Shown here: in pieces, positions 44,548-53,521 of the stretch
Layout of the letters: the number at the start of each line of letters is the position of its first letter
Position numbering within the stretch: the first letter of the stretch is position 1
Assembly (NCBI RefSeq): GCF_030646845.1
Contig: NZ_JAUSLE010000010.1
Span: forward strand, 1 to 64,000
Length of the DNA stretch: 64,000 nt
Source: Rhodoferax sp.
GTDB lineage: Bacteria; Pseudomonadota; Gammaproteobacteria; Burkholderiales; Burkholderiaceae_C
Direction of reading: 5' to 3'
The notes under the pieces: generated by a model
Databases searched by the model: none
The model's input: the letters and a program-made list of their open reading frames with translations, nothing else
What the model was told of the DNA's origin: nothing
Position numbers and translations under genes: made by a program

Positions 44548-44751
44548 GTGGTTCTGCGTGAGTGGGGGGTTGCGGTGCTTCCGAATTATGGGCTGTGTGC
44601 CCCGTTTTGTCCCGGAGCGGAATTCAGGGTTAACCCGTGGCGCTGTGCGCGATTGATCAAGTGGATATTGCGCGCTGAGCAAAGCGCCTGTGGATCGGGT
44701 CTCCTACTATCTGTGCTCCAAGCCCCGGGGTGGGCCTACAAAGGAGACATC

Positions 44752-45951
44752 ATGGTTCAACAATCCAAACGCACCTTGCTCAAGGGCGCGGCTGCCGCAG
44801 TCGGGGCGGCTACTTTTGCCCCCCAGCTATTTGCCCAGGAAAAGCCCGTGCGAATCGGCTACGCCATCGCGCGCACCGGCCCGTGGACGGGCGGTGCCCA
44901 GATCAGCCAGGAGCCCAATTACCTGTTGTGGGCCGAGCAGCAGAACGCGGCGGGTGGCCTGAATGTCAAGGGCGTCAAACGCCCGATCGAGCTGATCAGT
45001 TCCGACGACCGCAGTGACATCGAAACCTGTGTTCGCTCTTACGAGAAACTGATGGGCAGCGACAAGGTCGACCTGATCCTGCCGCCCTGGGGCTCGAACG
45101 CCAATTTCGCCGTGGCGCCTCTCGCCAATCGCATGGGCTACCCCGTGCTGGCGCCCACCGCGCTGTCGCGCAAGCTGGTCGAGATGAAGTTGCCCAATTT
45201 CTTTTTGCTGCTGCAGCAGCCGGACCGCATGGTCGGTGCCCTGGTGGACATGCTGGTGGCCAATGGCGTCAAGACGCTGGCGGTGATCTACGTCGATGAC
45301 CTGTTCGGCCTTGAGAATTATGCGGCGCTGAAGATTGCGCTCAGGGGCACCGGCATCCAGATCGTGGAAGAGAAAAGTTACCCCGGCGACATCAAGGACC
45401 TGTCGCCCGTGCTGCGCTCCATCAAGGACAAGAACCCCGATGCGTTCGTCGGTCTGAGCTACCCGCCCGACACCATTCTGGCCAGCAAGCAGTCCAAGGA
45501 GAGCGGCTTCAATCAGAAGTTTTACTACGCTTCGGTGGGCACGGCATTCCAGCTGTATCGCAACGTGATGACGCCCGCCGGGGCCGAAGGCGTGCTCGGC
45601 ATGGGTTCCTGGAACAGCAAGACCAGCCCGGCTGCCAAGGCCTATTTCGATGCCCATACCAAGAAATTCGGCGGCAAGGAGCCGGATCGCTGGGCCAGCG
45701 GCCACTGCTGGGCGGGCCTTGAGATCATGCAGGCGGCCGTCGCCAAGGTGGGTCTGGACCGCAAGGCGATCCGCGACTACGTGGCCGCAACGACGCACAA
45801 GACCATCATTGGCGATGTCAAGTTCACCGGCAGCGAAAACACCGCCACGCCGGGCACCGTGGGCCAGTGGCAGAACGGCGAGTTTGAGGTGGTCTGGCCG
45901 GCAAAAATCGCCACGGCCAAGCTCAACCCGAACAAGCCGGCCTGGAAATAA
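44752..45951 (+). CDS. Liv-type ABC transporter substrate-binding protein
   Basis: A 399-aa periplasmic binding protein of the type I fold. The signal segment MVQQSKRTLLKGAAAAVGAA with KRTLLKG suggests export as a folded protein, ending near LFAQEK. VRIGYAIARTGPWTGGAQ, AEQQNAAGGLNVKGVKRPIELI and SSDDRSDIETCVRSYEKLM are characteristic. The ATG at 44752 has AAGGAG. Family members bind branched-chain amino acids, amides or aromatic acids; the surrounding aromatic-type dehydrogenases favour an aromatic compound (inference). First gene of a complete five-gene transporter followed by an aldehyde dehydrogenase. Confidence 0.9.
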   Translation: MVQQSKRTLLKGAAAAVGAATFAPQLFAQEKPVRIGYAIARTGPWTGGAQISQEPNYLLWAEQQNAAGGLNVKGVKRPIELISSDDRSDIETCVRSYEKLMGSDKVDLILPPWGSNANFAVAPLANRMGYPVLAPTALSRKLVEMKLPNFFLLLQQPDRMVGALVDMLVANGVKTLAVIYVDDLFGLENYAALKIALRGTGIQIVEEKSYPGDIKDLSPVLRSIKDKNPDAFVGLSYPPDTILASKQSKESGFNQKFYYASVGTAFQLYRNVMTPAGAEGVLGMGSWNSKTSPAAKAYFDAHTKKFGGKEPDRWASGHCWAGLEIMQAAVAKVGLDRKAIRDYVAATTHKTIIGDVKFTGSENTATPGTVGQWQNGEFEVVWPAKIATAKLNPNKPAWK

Positions 45952-45952
45952 G

Positions 45953-46828
45953 TTGTCGGTTACTGCCTGGCTTGAACTGATTGCCTCCGGTCTCATCACC
46001 GGTGGCATCTACGCGCTCGTCGCGCTCGGACTCAATTTGCAGTACGGGCTGATGCGCATCCTGAACATTGCCCATGGTGAATTCCTGATGGTGGGCGCTT
46101 ACCTGACTTGGATGGCGCAGAGCACGCTGGGACTTTCGCCGCTGTTGATGGTGCCGGTGTCTTTTGGGGTGATGATGGCGCTGGGCGTGGTGATTCACTG
46201 GCTCACCTTTCGCCGCCTTACCGCCACCTCGCCGAACCTCGACATTTTTGAGGCGCGCGGCCTGATGGTGGCGTTCGGCCTGATGTTCCTGGTGCAGAAC
46301 TTCGCCTCCTACATGTGGGGTGGCGACCTGCGCGGCTACGACTACCTGACCGACCCGGTGAAGCTGGGCGATGCCCAGTTTGCCGGCAACAAGCTGCTGG
46401 TGTTTGGTCTGGCCCTGCTGTTCAGCGGCGCCCTGATTGTGCTGTTGCGCTACACGCTGCTGGGCAAGGGCGTGCGGGCGCTGATGCAGTCGCCGGTGGG
46501 CGCGCAACTGGTCGGCATCGACACCAAACGCCTGCACCCGCTGATGTTCGGCATCGGTCTGGGCCTGTCCGGCGTGGCCGGTTGCCTGCTGTCCATGGCC
46601 TACACCATCACCCCATCCATGGGTGAGCCTTACACCGTCACCGCGCTGATCGTCATCACGCTGGGCGGCTTTGGCAGCATGAGCGGCGCGCTCGCGGGCG
46701 GCCTGCTGCTGGGTGTGATTGAAGCGCTGGGCATGCATTTCAGCAACCCGTCGCTCAAGGCTTTGCTGTCCTACAGCGTGTTCATTGCCGTGCTGTTGTT
46801 GCGGCCGCGTGGCTTGTTTGCAAAATAA
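45953..46828 (+). CDS. livH: Liv-type ABC transporter permease (LivH)
   Basis: A 291-aa inner-membrane permease. LIASGLITGGIYALVALGLNLQYGLMRILNIAHGEFLMVGAY is the LivH signature (quoted in parts). Eight or so hydrophobic segments and the VTALIVITLGGFGSMSGALAGGLLLG loop are present, and it ends LLRPRGLFAK. The start is probably the TTG at 45953, one base after the upstream stop, since no ATG precedes the first helix; the track start lies inside the binding-protein gene. Confidence 0.88.
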   Translation: MSVTAWLELIASGLITGGIYALVALGLNLQYGLMRILNIAHGEFLMVGAYLTWMAQSTLGLSPLLMVPVSFGVMMALGVVIHWLTFRRLTATSPNLDIFEARGLMVAFGLMFLVQNFASYMWGGDLRGYDYLTDPVKLGDAQFAGNKLLVFGLALLFSGALIVLLRYTLLGKGVRALMQSPVGAQLVGIDTKRLHPLMFGIGLGLSGVAGCLLSMAYTITPSMGEPYTVTALIVITLGGFGSMSGALAGGLLLGVIEALGMHFSNPSLKALLSYSVFIAVLLLRPRGLFAK

Positions 46829-46844
46829 GAAGAAGAAAAAGAAG

Positions 46845-47822
46845 ATGACCAATCGCCAGATTCTTGTGCGCGACCTGCTGGTCCTGCTGGCCTTTGCCGG
46901 CTGGGCCATGGCGCTGCCGCATTACGGCAGCGAGTTCGTGGTGTCGATGGCGCTCACCTGTCTGATGTACGTGGCGCTGTCGTCGAGTTGGGGACTGTTC
47001 TGTGGCAGCACGCGCTACCTGTCGCTGGCCACCTCGGCCTTCTTCGGCATTGGCGCCTACACCAGCGCCCTGGCGCTGGAAAGCCTGTCGTGGCTTGAAT
47101 CCATTGCGCTGGGCGCTGGGCTGGCCACCGCGGTGGCTGTGGTCATGGGGGCGGCGGTGCTGCATTTGCGCGGCACCTACTTCGCGGTGCTGACTTTCGG
47201 CATGACCGAGTTGATCCGCCACGCCGTGACTTATTTCGAGAAGAAGGTCACGGGCACCGTGGGTCGGGTGCTGACCGTGATCCCGGACCGCGACACGATC
47301 TACCTCACGGTGCTGGCACTGGCGGTGCTGGCGGTGCTGGTGTCCATCATCGTGCGCCGCAGCCGCTTCGGTCTGGCGCTCATGGGCATTGGGGCCGATG
47401 AGCAGCGCGCCCAGACGCTGGGCGTGAACACCCGCCTGATCAAGATCATGGGTTTTGCCATCACGGCGGCCTTTGCCGGTGCCGTCGGCGCCGCCATGGC
47501 GGTGCGCTGGACCTACATCGATCCGCACACGGTGTTCAACCCGTTCATCGGTTTTCAAACCGTGCTGATTGCCCTGATTGGGGGCGCGATGACGCTGTGG
47601 GGGCCGCTGATTGCCGCGATCGTGTTCAGCGTGCTGGCCGAGACGCTGCGCCTGCAGGCACCGCAGATCTACATGATGTCGCTGGGCCTGTTGCTGATTC
47701 TGAGCGTGCTGTACCTGCCGGGCGGCCTGGCCTCGCTGCGCTGGAGCACCTTTGGCGGCTGGTGGCGTGGCAGCCGTCAGTGGGTGCGTGAGGCAAGCGC
47801 GCGGGAGCGCAAGAATGTCTGA
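46845..47822 (+). CDS. livM: Liv-type ABC transporter permease (LivM)
   Basis: A 325-aa permease with LSSSWGLFCGSTRYLSLATSAFFGIGAYTSALAL, LRGTYFAVLTFGMTELIRH and GINEQRA-like GADEQRAQTLGVNTRLIK segments of LivM, ending with a basic cytoplasmic tail. A GAAGAAGAAAAAGAAG purine-rich run serves as ribosome site. The start at 46845 follows livH by 16 bp, and the 3' end overlaps livG by 8 bp. Confidence 0.9.
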   Translation: MTNRQILVRDLLVLLAFAGWAMALPHYGSEFVVSMALTCLMYVALSSSWGLFCGSTRYLSLATSAFFGIGAYTSALALESLSWLESIALGAGLATAVAVVMGAAVLHLRGTYFAVLTFGMTELIRHAVTYFEKKVTGTVGRVLTVIPDRDTIYLTVLALAVLAVLVSIIVRRSRFGLALMGIGADEQRAQTLGVNTRLIKIMGFAITAAFAGAVGAAMAVRWTYIDPHTVFNPFIGFQTVLIALIGGAMTLWGPLIAAIVFSVLAETLRLQAPQIYMMSLGLLLILSVLYLPGGLASLRWSTFGGWWRGSRQWVREASARERKNV

Positions 47823-48561
47823 AGTATTACTCGACGCCCGTGACATCACGGTGCGCTTTGACGGCCTGACGGCGGTGGATGCGGTCAGTGCCACCTTTCG
47901 CACGGGCGAGCTGGTGGGCATCATCGGGCCGAACGGCGCCGGCAAGACCACGTTCTTCAACGCGATCTCGGGCGTGATCGCGCCGACCTCGGGCCAGCTG
48001 ATCACGGGCGGGCGCAATCTGAGTGGCAAGGGCCCGCACCGCTATGCGTCGGCCGGCATTGCACGCACCTTCCAGACGCCGCGCGTGTTTCCTGACATGC
48101 CGGTGGTGGCCAACATCGACTTCGGCCTGAAGTTTGCCGGGCGCCATCGCAAGGGTTCCTGGCATTTGCGCGATGCGTTGAGCATTGTGGAACTGATCGG
48201 CCTGAGCCATCTGGCCGACCTGCCGGCGGGCGCCATCACCCCATCGCAACAGCGCCTGCTGGAGATTGGCATGGCGCTGGCGACGCGGCCGCGCCTGCTG
48301 CTGCTCGATGAGGTGGCGGCCGGTCTGACCGAGGCCGAGGTGGAGGCCATGGCGCAGCTGATCCGCCGCATGCGCGATGAGCTGGACCTGACGGTGGTGT
48401 GGATCGAGCACGCGGTGACGACGCTGTTGCGCCACGTGGAGCGCGTGATCGTGCTGCACCAGGGCCGCAGAATAGCTGACGGCACGCCCGCGGAAGTGGT
48501 GCGCAATGCCGAGGTCATCGAAGCCTATCTGGGCGACGAGATGGTGGAGGCCGCAGCATGA
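47815..48561 (+). CDS. livG: Liv-type ABC transporter ATP-binding protein (LivG)
   Basis: A 248-aa ATPase. Walker A is GPNGAGKTT near residues 37-45, the Q-loop region is IARTFQTPRVFPDMPVVANI, Walker B is LLLLDEVAAGLTEAEVE and the H-loop is VVWIEHAV. The usual LSGGQ signature is altered to ITPSQQRLLEIGMAL, with PSQQ in place of GGQ, a deviation worth noting. It pairs with LivF to power the importer. It overlaps livM by 8 bp and livF by 4 bp (ATGA). Confidence 0.9.
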   Translation: MSEVLLDARDITVRFDGLTAVDAVSATFRTGELVGIIGPNGAGKTTFFNAISGVIAPTSGQLITGGRNLSGKGPHRYASAGIARTFQTPRVFPDMPVVANIDFGLKFAGRHRKGSWHLRDALSIVELIGLSHLADLPAGAITPSQQRLLEIGMALATRPRLLLLDEVAAGLTEAEVEAMAQLIRRMRDELDLTVVWIEHAVTTLLRHVERVIVLHQGRRIADGTPAEVVRNAEVIEAYLGDEMVEAAA

Positions 48562-49373
48562 TGTGGTTCGAACCCACCCCCTTCGTGCTGGGCGGATCAA
48601 AGCGCGCGCATCTCAAGGTCAATGGCTTGAGTGCCGGCTATGGCCCCTTTCTGGTGCTGCGCGACCTCAAGCTTGAAGTCAAGCCCGGCCTGACGGTCAT
48701 CCTGGGCCCCAATGGCGCCGGCAAGACCACCTTGCTCAAGGCGCTGGCCGGCCTGATTGGGCGCGGCGGCGAGGTGCTGCTGGACGAGAAAAAGCTGCCG
48801 GAAAAGACCAACGAGATTGTGAAATCCGGCATGGCGCTGGTCGCCGAGGGCCGCCAGCTGTTCCCGCAAATGACGGTCACCGAGAACCTGGAACTTGGTG
48901 GCTGGCTGGTGAACAAAGCAGAACGTGCCAGCCGGCTGGAGCAGGCGCTCACTGACTTTCCAAAATTGCGCGAACGCGCCCAGCAACTGGCCGGCACCAT
49001 GAGTGGCGGCGAGCAGCAGATGGTGGCCGTGGCGCGCGCCATGATGAGCGCGCCGCGCTTGTTGATGCTGGACGAGCCATCACTCGGCCTGGCGCCGAAG
49101 ATGGTGGACGAATTGCTGGCGATCGTTCGGCGCATTGCCGATGCCGGCACCACCGTGCTGATGGTGGAGCAGAACGTCAAGAAGGCACTGGCGGTGGCCG
49201 ACCGCGGCTATGTGATGGAGCGCGGCATGCTGCTGGCCAGTGGGCCGGCCGCGTTGCTGGCGCGCTCCAGCGTGATCCGGGAGGCCTACCTGGGTGTGGA
49301 TACGGCAGGCAAGACGGCTGCATCAGGGGCGGGTGACGCCGCCAGCCGCCGGGCGGTTTCCGCCACGGCTTGA
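48558..49373 (+). CDS. livF: Liv-type ABC transporter ATP-binding protein (LivF)
   Basis: A 271-aa ATPase with Walker A GPNGAGKTT, signature MSGGEQQMVAVARAMM, Walker B LLMLDEPSLGLAPK and H-loop LMVEQNVKKAL. A 20-residue N-terminal extension (MMWFEPTPFVLGGSKRAHLK) precedes the normal LivF start, and a Gly/Ala-rich tail of about 25 residues follows. The start codon overlaps the livG stop (ATGA). Last transporter gene; an aldehyde dehydrogenase follows after 34 bp, tying the imported substrate to aldehyde oxidation. Confidence 0.9.
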   Translation: MMWFEPTPFVLGGSKRAHLKVNGLSAGYGPFLVLRDLKLEVKPGLTVILGPNGAGKTTLLKALAGLIGRGGEVLLDEKKLPEKTNEIVKSGMALVAEGRQLFPQMTVTENLELGGWLVNKAERASRLEQALTDFPKLRERAQQLAGTMSGGEQQMVAVARAMMSAPRLLMLDEPSLGLAPKMVDELLAIVRRIADAGTTVLMVEQNVKKALAVADRGYVMERGMLLASGPAALLARSSVIREAYLGVDTAGKTAASGAGDAASRRAVSATA

Positions 49374-49407
49374 ACAATTTATCAATTTTTACCCAAGGAG
49401 ATCCATC

Positions 49408-50862
49408 ATGTCTGACATGTCCATGCTCATCAATGGCCTGAAGGTCACGGCCGAAAAAGGCGCCACATTCGAGCGCCGCAATCCGCTGGACGGCAGCGTG
49501 GCCACCCGTGCCCCCGCCGCGTCCCCGGCGGATGCCGTGATGGCCGTCGAAGCTGCTGCCGAAGCCTTCAAGACCTGGAGCCAGACGGGGCCCAGCGAGC
49601 GCCGCATGCTGCTGCTCAAGGCCGCTGACGCGCTGGAAGCCAAGACGCCGCAGTTCATCGAGGCCGTAGCGGCCGAGACTGGCGCTTCGGGCATGTGGGC
49701 CGGATTCAACGTGCACCTAGCCGCCGGCATGATCCGCGAGGCGGCCTCTCTGACCACGCAGATCAGCGGCGAGGTAATCCCGTCCGATGTGCCGGGTTCA
49801 CTGGCGATGGGGGTGCGCCAGCCCGCCGGTGTGGTGCTGGGCATTGCGCCCTGGAACGCGCCCATCATTCTCGGCGTGCGCGCCATCGCCACACCGCTGG
49901 CCTGTGGCAACACGGTGATTTTCAAGGGCTCGGAAAACTGCCCGCACACCCACCAGCTGATTGTGGAAGCCTTCTCGGACGCCGGTTTTCCACCCGGCGT
50001 GCTGAACTACATCACCAACGCCCCGGCCGACGCCGGTGCTGTGGTCGAGGCGATCGTGGCGCATCCGGCGGTGCGCCGCATCAACTTCACGGGCTCTACC
50101 AAAGTGGGCAAGATCATCGCCATGACCTGCGCCAAATACCTCAAGCCGGTGGTGCTGGAGCTTGGCGGCAAGGCGCCGCTGGTGATCCTGGACGACGCCA
50201 ACATCGAGGACGCCGTCAATGGCGCCGCGTTCGGCTGCTTTGCCAACAGCGGCCAGATCTGCATGTCGACCGAGCGCATCATCGTGGACCAGAAAATTGC
50301 CAACGAGTTCGTCAAGAAATTCGCCGCCAAGGCCAGTGCCTTGCCGCTGGGCGACCCGCGCAAGCCCGAGCCGGTGGTGCTGGGCTCGGTCATCGGCATG
50401 AGCACGGTGGAGCACTGCAACGCGCTGATTGATGACGCGCTGGCGAAGGGCGCCAAGCTGCTGTGCGGCGGCAAAGCCACCAACACGCTGATGCCCGCCA
50501 CGGTGCTGGACCATGTGACGCCGGCGATGAAGATCTACCATGAGGAAACCTTCGGTCCGGTCAAGTGCGTCGTGCGCGTCAACGGGGTGGAAGAAGCCGT
50601 GGCCTGCGCCAACGACAACGAGTACGGTCTGTCAGCGGCCGTGTTTGGCGGTGACATCGCCCGGGCTTTCAACGTGGCGCGCCGCATTGACTCCGGCATC
50701 TGCCACGTCAACGGTCCCACCGTGCACGACGAAGCGCAGATGCCGTTTGGCGGTGTCAAGGGCAGCGGCATCGGCCGCTTTGGCGGCAAGGCCGGCGTGG
50801 CCGAGTTCACCGAGCTGCGCTGGATCACGATCCAGACGACGCCCCGGCATTACCCGTTCTGA
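49408..50862 (+). CDS. vanillin/salicylaldehyde-type aldehyde dehydrogenase
   Basis: A 484-aa NAD(P)-dependent aldehyde dehydrogenase. It carries LGIAPWNAPIILGVRAIATPLACGNTVIFK, FTGSTKVGKIIAM, ELGGKAPLVILDDANIEDAVNGAAFGCF and NSGQICMSTERIIV with the catalytic cysteine. The wording of these motifs is that of the DoxF/Vdh group oxidising salicylaldehyde, benzaldehyde or vanillin. An AAGGAG site precedes the ATG. It follows the liv operon by 34 bp and probably ends its transcript. With the coniferyl-type ALDH and GMC enzyme nearby, it suggests breakdown of lignin-like aromatics (inference). Confidence 0.87.
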   Translation: MSDMSMLINGLKVTAEKGATFERRNPLDGSVATRAPAASPADAVMAVEAAAEAFKTWSQTGPSERRMLLLKAADALEAKTPQFIEAVAAETGASGMWAGFNVHLAAGMIREAASLTTQISGEVIPSDVPGSLAMGVRQPAGVVLGIAPWNAPIILGVRAIATPLACGNTVIFKGSENCPHTHQLIVEAFSDAGFPPGVLNYITNAPADAGAVVEAIVAHPAVRRINFTGSTKVGKIIAMTCAKYLKPVVLELGGKAPLVILDDANIEDAVNGAAFGCFANSGQICMSTERIIVDQKIANEFVKKFAAKASALPLGDPRKPEPVVLGSVIGMSTVEHCNALIDDALAKGAKLLCGGKATNTLMPATVLDHVTPAMKIYHEETFGPVKCVVRVNGVEEAVACANDNEYGLSAAVFGGDIARAFNVARRIDSGICHVNGPTVHDEAQMPFGGVKGSGIGRFGGKAGVAEFTELRWITIQTTPRHYPF

Positions 50863-50909
50863 TAGCTGGCGGGGGCAGATGACCGCGCCGTTGTTGCCGG
50901 ACCGCTGCC

Positions 50910-51179
50910 TCAGCCGGGTTGCGTTGCCAGCTCCAGCTGGGTCAGCCAGGCCAGCGCCCCGACGGCGCTGGCACCGCACATCTCGGCCGACGGCATCAGT
51001 TGGCTGCAGACGGCGGGGCGTTCCGGCTGACCGAAGATGCGGCAGCCATTGGCGTCGTCGAGTTGCACGCAGCGCACTCCCGCGGGCTTGCCGTGCGGCA
51101 TGCCGGGAATCGCGGAGCTGATGGAGGGGGCGATGCAGCAGGCACCACAGCCAAGCCGGCACTTCATGTCAAGTTTCAT
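50910..51179 (-). CDS. YkgJ-family cysteine cluster protein
   Basis: An 89-aa protein of the zinc/iron-chelating YkgJ (CxxCxxCC) family: [13 protein letters not shown] at the start, then [25 protein letters not shown] and a further MCG. It matches betaproteobacterial members of about 85-90 aa whose function is unknown. Starts at 51179 or 51167 are possible; neither has a ribosome site, and repeat copy 5 ends only 2 bp upstream of the first ATG, so the promoter or leader must involve the repeat. Confidence 0.85.
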   Translation of the reverse strand: MKLDMKCRLGCGACCIAPSISSAIPGMPHGKPAGVRCVQLDDANGCRIFGQPERPAVCSQLMPSAEMCGASAVGALAWLTQLELATQPG

Positions 51180-51181
51180 TT

Positions 51182-51225
51182 GCTATATAAATCGTAGCTA
51201 AAGACGCAATGGGGACGTGGGCTAG
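51182..51225 (-). repeat. 44-bp intergenic repeat, copy 5 (minus strand)
   Basis: Fifth copy, on the minus strand: it begins CTAGCCCACGTCCCCATTGC and ends TATAGC, 2 bp before the YkgJ start and in the same direction as that gene. Confidence 0.8.
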
Positions 51226-51463
51226 AGTGCTTTTTTTGGTATGAAACCATTGGTTCGCCCGCAGCACCGGATTGACAGCATCTGGCACGCACGGGCGGTG
51301 AGCTTTGCGCTGCCACACGCCGTCGGCGTCGAATGCCTGCAAAGGCCAGAAGCTTCATGCCCCTGATTGTCCCCATATTTGGGAGCAGCCGGTAAAATCG
51401 CGTGTTGCCCACCGGGCGCAGGGCGCGCCTCTTTCTTCCCCGCCCACACTCAGACCCATAGCC

Positions 51464-53521
51464 ATGCTTTATCCACAGAATTTCGACGTCATCGTTGTTG
51501 GCGGCGGTCACGCCGGTACCGAGGCGGCCCTGGCCGCCGCCCGCATGGGCTGCAAGACCCTGCTGCTCAGCCACAACATCGAAACCCTGGGCCAGATGAG
51601 CTGCAACCCGTCGATTGGCGGCATCGGCAAGGGCCATCTGGTCAAGGAAGTGGACGCCATGGGTGGCGCCATGGCGGCGGCGACCGATGAAAGTGGCATC
51701 CAGTTTCGCATTCTCAATTCCAGCAAGGGGCCGGCCGTGCGCGCCACCCGCGCCCAGGCAGATCGCGTGCTGTACAAGGCGGCCATTCGCCACCGGCTGG
51801 AAAACCAGCCCAACCTCTGGCTGTTCCAGCAGGCGGTGGACGACCTGATGGTGGAGGGCGACCGGGTGGTGGGGGCGGTAACCCAAGTGGGCATCAAGTT
51901 TCGCGCCAAGACCGTGGTGCTGACGGCCGGGACTTTTCTGGATGGCAAGATCCATGTGGGCCTGAACAATTATGCGGCCGGCCGGGCCGGGGACCCGCCA
52001 GCGGTTTCCCTGAGTGCGCGCTTGAAAGAGCTGAAGCTGCCGCAGGGCCGGCTGAAAACCGGCACACCGCCGCGGCTCGATGGCCGCTCGATTGACTTCA
52101 GCAAGTGCATTGAGCAGCCCGGTGACGGCATGCCCGGCGGCATGAGCGCGGCCATGCCGGTGTTCAGCTTCATGGGCCGCGCCGAGCAGCACCCGGCGCA
52201 AATGTCATGCTGGATGACCCATACCAATGAGCGCACCCACGACATCATCCGCAGCGGCTTTGACCGCAGCCCCATGTTCACCGGCAAGATCGAGGGCGTC
52301 GGCCCGCGCTATTGCCCGAGTGTCGAAGACAAGATCAACCGCTTTGCCGACAAGGACAGCCACCAGATTTTTCTGGAACCCGAAGGCCTGACGACGAACG
52401 AGTATTACCCGAACGGCATCAGCACCAGTCTGCCCTTTGACATTCAGTACGAACTCGTGCGCTCGATGGCCGGCCTGGAGAACGCCCACATCCTGCGCCC
52501 GGGCTACGCCATTGAGTACGACTACTTCGATCCGCAGCAGCTCAAAAGCAGTTTCGAGACGCGGGCCATTGGCGGCCTGTTCTTTGCTGGCCAGATCAAT
52601 GGCACGACCGGCTACGAAGAGGCCGCTGCCCAGGGCATGTTCGCCGGTATCAATGCCGCGTTGCAGGCCGGTGCCAAAACCGCGTGGCAGCAGGACACCT
52701 GGGTGCCGGGTCGGGACGAGGCCTACCTGGGTGTGCTGGTGGATGACCTTATTACCAAGGGCGTGACCGAGCCCTACCGCATGTTCACCAGCCGCGCCGA
52801 GTACCGCCTGCAACTGCGCGAAGACAACGCCGACGTGCGTTTGACCGAAGTAGGGCGGCAGCTGGGTTTGGTGGATGATGCCCGTTGGGATGCTTTCAGC
52901 CGCAAACGCGATGCTGTTTCACGTGAAACAGAGCGGCTTAAATCAATCTGGATCAGCCCTAAAAATGTGTCTGCACCAGAAGCTGAGCGTGTTTTTGGCA
53001 AGGCCTTGGAGCATGAGTACAACCTGCTCGAATTGTTGCGCCGCCCCGATGTGGACTACGCGGCGCTGATGAGTCTGGAGTCGGCCAAGTTTGCGAACCC
53101 TGTTGTTATTGCCCTTGTCCCGATGGATGTTTCACGTGAAACATCAGTTGATTCGAGCGCTTTGTTTCAAACCGAACAAGCCAGAGCGGTGATTGAGCAG
53201 ATCGAAATCGTCGCTAAATACTCCGGCTACATTGACCGTCAACACGCGGAAGTGGAGCGGGCGCTGCACTTTGAAAGCTTCAAATTGCCGCCGGATATGG
53301 ACTACGCCCAGGTGACCGCACTCAGCATCGAGGCGCGCCAGACCCTCGCCAAACACAAGCCGCAGACGCTGGGTTTGGCGTCGCGCATCTCGGGCGTCAC
53401 GCCTGCGACGGTGTCTTTGCTCTTGGTCTACCTGAAAAAGAATGGCTATAAAGGGTTTTCTGGCAAGGGAGTAGAGGTCGAAGCTTTGGTGGCTGTCGCT
53501 ATAGAGGTGGCGGCAGAATGA
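51464..53521 (+). CDS. mnmG: tRNA uridine 5-carboxymethylaminomethyl modification enzyme MnmG (GidA)
   Basis: A 685-aa FAD enzyme that, with MnmE, modifies the wobble uridine of certain tRNAs. [23 protein letters not shown] is the FAD site, [23 protein letters not shown] follows, and GYEEAAAQG and SRISGVTPA are family-typical. At 685 aa it is some 50 residues longer than usual; the extra sequence includes a segment around residues 547-575 ([18 protein letters not shown]) that contains a parS site as codons. A second parS is at residues 485-489 (VSRET). The track start is 53 codons early. rsmG overlaps its stop by 4 bp. Confidence 0.95.
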   Translation: MLYPQNFDVIVVGGGHAGTEAALAAARMGCKTLLLSHNIETLGQMSCNPSIGGIGKGHLVKEVDAMGGAMAAATDESGIQFRILNSSKGPAVRATRAQADRVLYKAAIRHRLENQPNLWLFQQAVDDLMVEGDRVVGAVTQVGIKFRAKTVVLTAGTFLDGKIHVGLNNYAAGRAGDPPAVSLSARLKELKLPQGRLKTGTPPRLDGRSIDFSKCIEQPGDGMPGGMSAAMPVFSFMGRAEQHPAQMSCWMTHTNERTHDIIRSGFDRSPMFTGKIEGVGPRYCPSVEDKINRFADKDSHQIFLEPEGLTTNEYYPNGISTSLPFDIQYELVRSMAGLENAHILRPGYAIEYDYFDPQQLKSSFETRAIGGLFFAGQINGTTGYEEAAAQGMFAGINAALQAGAKTAWQQDTWVPGRDEAYLGVLVDDLITKGVTEPYRMFTSRAEYRLQLREDNADVRLTEVGRQLGLVDDARWDAFSRKRDAVSRETERLKSIWISPKNVSAPEAERVFGKALEHEYNLLELLRRPDVDYAALMSLESAKFANPVVIALVPMDVSRETSVDSSALFQTEQARAVIEQIEIVAKYSGYIDRQHAEVERALHFESFKLPPDMDYAQVTALSIEARQTLAKHKPQTLGLASRISGVTPATVSLLLVYLKKNGYKGFSGKGVEVEALVAVAIEVAAE
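52915..52930. other. parS centromere site 1 (inside mnmG)
   Basis: TGTTTCACGTGAAACA is a perfect 16-bp parS palindrome, the binding site of chromosomal ParB. It is read in frame as VSRET in MnmG. Confidence 0.9.
53128..53143. other. parS centromere site 2 (inside mnmG)
   Basis: A second perfect TGTTTCACGTGAAACA, 213 bp from site 1 and again read in frame as VSRET, in a stretch that looks like an insertion relative to ordinary MnmG. Confidence 0.9.

Noticed and set aside
44627-44636. GGGTTAACCC as an AraC operator
   Set aside because: A 10-bp palindrome is too short and AraC-type proteins normally bind direct repeats; mentioned only in the regulator entry.
43519-44751. Upstream part of the plus-strand ORF 43519-45951 as a long fused protein
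   Set aside because: Only the part from 44752 has a ribosome site, signal peptide and family motifs; the rest is antisense to the AraC regulator.
51367-51398. Sigma-70 promoter for mnmG (TTGTCC and TAAAAT)
   Set aside because: The spacing is 20 bp and the -35 match is poor, so it was not listed as a feature.
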